A stretch of DNA of 64,000 nt from contig DCVT01000031.1 of assembly GCA_002328075.1 (NCBI GenBank), positions 499,597 to 563,596 on the forward strand. Reading direction: 5' to 3'. A program made the position numbers and the translations under genes. This stretch comes from Anaerolineales bacterium UBA2181. GTDB taxonomy: Bacteria > Chloroflexota > Anaerolineae > Promineifilales > UBA4811. Below, piece after piece: positions 63,300-64,000 of this stretch. Position 1 is the stretch's first letter. Every line of letters starts with the position of its first letter. The notes under the pieces are model-generated. The model worked only from the letters and a program-made list of their open reading frames with translations, was not told the DNA's origin and ran no database searches.

Positions 63300-64000
63300 T
63301 CAGACTCCATCTCTCGCCTCACTGACGATCCTCGTGCCCGTTTGGTTCCCAATCAATTCAGCCAGCAGTCTGCCAGCATCAGCCGGCGGAATCGGTTGGT
63401 CGCCCGCCGGCAGGCCGCTTACTTCCCGGTCAAGAGGGTGCTGTGCCAGGACATTGTATCCACTCCAGGGGCCGAGGGCAACCGAGACGTTGTCCAAAAT
63501 GAAGGGTTGGGCGTATCGGATCGAGTCATCTAGATTCGGCTGTGCGTGCTTGAGATAGGCGAAAGGGGTCTGGAAATCGAGGGATGAATGCTCTCGGACG
63601 TTGTTGTAGTAGTAGATGTAGCCCATGGCTTCCTCCAGCAGGTCTTTCTCACTGTTGAGCGCCATGGCGCGTAGGCGGTAGAACTCGTCATCGTCGGTGC
63701 GATGAGATCGTTCGATGTGGGCATTCTCTTCAGGATGGCCTTTGTGGTTCTGGATCAGCCGACATCCGAAGCCAGCGATGAGTTTGCGGAGCTCCTTGAC
63801 CTTGAGCCATGATTTGCCACCGAACTCTTCACCGTTGTCGACCGTGAAGACGATCTGGGCTGTGACCCCATTGGACCTGAGCCAGGAGATGACCCAGAGG
63901 TAGAAGCACAAACCGTTGGTCCACGACTTCTGACGGGAGTACGCGACCAGTTTGAACCGGGAACTGACATCCAGCGCACCCCATTGATAATTGGGGATGG
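63300..64000 (-). CDS. integrase-core transposase, 5' end beyond the window
   Basis: About 233 residues are visible. The DDE triad can be placed: first Asp in GALDVSSRFKLVAYSRQ, second in FTVDNGEEFGG, and Glu in ENAHIERSHRTDDDEF. C-terminal YYNNVREHSSLDFQTPFAYLK and a long tail follow. It looks like an IS481/rve-type transposase rather than the IS3 element at 46207. The frame is open to the window edge. No inverted repeat was identified on the inner side. Confidence 0.8.
   Translation of the reverse strand, partial: IPNYQWGALDVSSRFKLVAYSRQKSWTNGLCFYLWVISWLRSNGVTAQIVFTVDNGEEFGGKSWLKVKELRKLIAGFGCRLIQNHKGHPEENAHIERSHRTDDDEFYRLRAMALNSEKDLLEEAMGYIYYYNNVREHSSLDFQTPFAYLKHAQPNLDDSIRYAQPFILDNVSVALGPWSGYNVLAQHPLDREVSGLPAGDQPIPPADAGRLLAELIGNQTGTRIVSEARDGV

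Overview
The window is a high-GC bacterial chromosome segment. I infer a Chloroflexota-like (Anaerolineae/Caldilineae type) organism. The reasons are HrcA/CIRCE control of dnaKJ, CarD, a T-box before pheST, many lipoproteins with Thr-Pro-rich linkers, and a membrane glycosyltransferase/PTPS-related gene cluster. No rRNA, tRNA or CRISPR was seen, and the lineage call is inference only.

Layout. 1-1768: the end of an unknown gene overlapping a CYTH-CHAD polyphosphate-type protein. 1972-6680 (minus): acyl-CoA operon (hydroxyacyl-CoA dehydrogenase, acyl-CoA dehydrogenase, MDR oxidoreductase) ending in two tandem thymidylate-kinase paralogues. 6890-10688 (plus): zinc-dependent phospholipase C-like protein, UDP-glucose 4-epimerase, and a small membrane protein with an ABC-2 exporter. 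10950-17648 (minus): a 2,000-residue alpha-2-macroglobulin with an intact thioester motif, and a lone receiver domain. 17758-26267 (minus): surface-glycan cluster (GT2, broken AlkP-type phosphodiesterase, two large membrane proteins sharing a C-terminal beta module). 26298-30294: T-box-controlled pheST. 30492-33479: nitroreductase, a structured RNA candidate, an S1-type protein with acidic heptad repeats, rpsU and infA. 33543-39966 (minus): carD, then the hrcA-grpE-dnaK-dnaJ-prmA heat-shock operon with promoter and CIRCE. 40100-42839: DedA, and a two-gene lipoprotein operon whose first gene has an in-frame UGA exactly where the first Cys of a CPYC redox motif should be. 42986-44182: a protein with a DUF4157/eCIS-type N-terminal motif. 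44280-49431: accessory island with IS remnants, an intact IS3-family element inside an HNH gene, and a MazG-like plus HNH nuclease pair. 49763-59060: membrane protein, then an oligopeptide-uptake/catabolism operon (binding protein, two permeases, S9 peptidase, MttB-family protein, M20 amidohydrolase). 59089-63133 (minus): PAC2 protein, inhibitory-type serpin lipoprotein, triple-PA14 protein. 63300-64000: integrase/transposase running off the end.

The strongest unusual signal is the probable selenoprotein at 41547-42839. It reads as a lipoprotein with a UPYC DsbA-like domain fused to a cyclophilin, and a compact SECIS-like hairpin follows the UGA. Other notable points are a promoter-terminator bounded, rod-folding RNA at 31177-31394, apparently leaderless promoters sharing an identical 13-base core, an IS insertion whose removal restores an HNH reading frame, and two kinds of broad protease inhibitor (macroglobulin and serpin) in one window.
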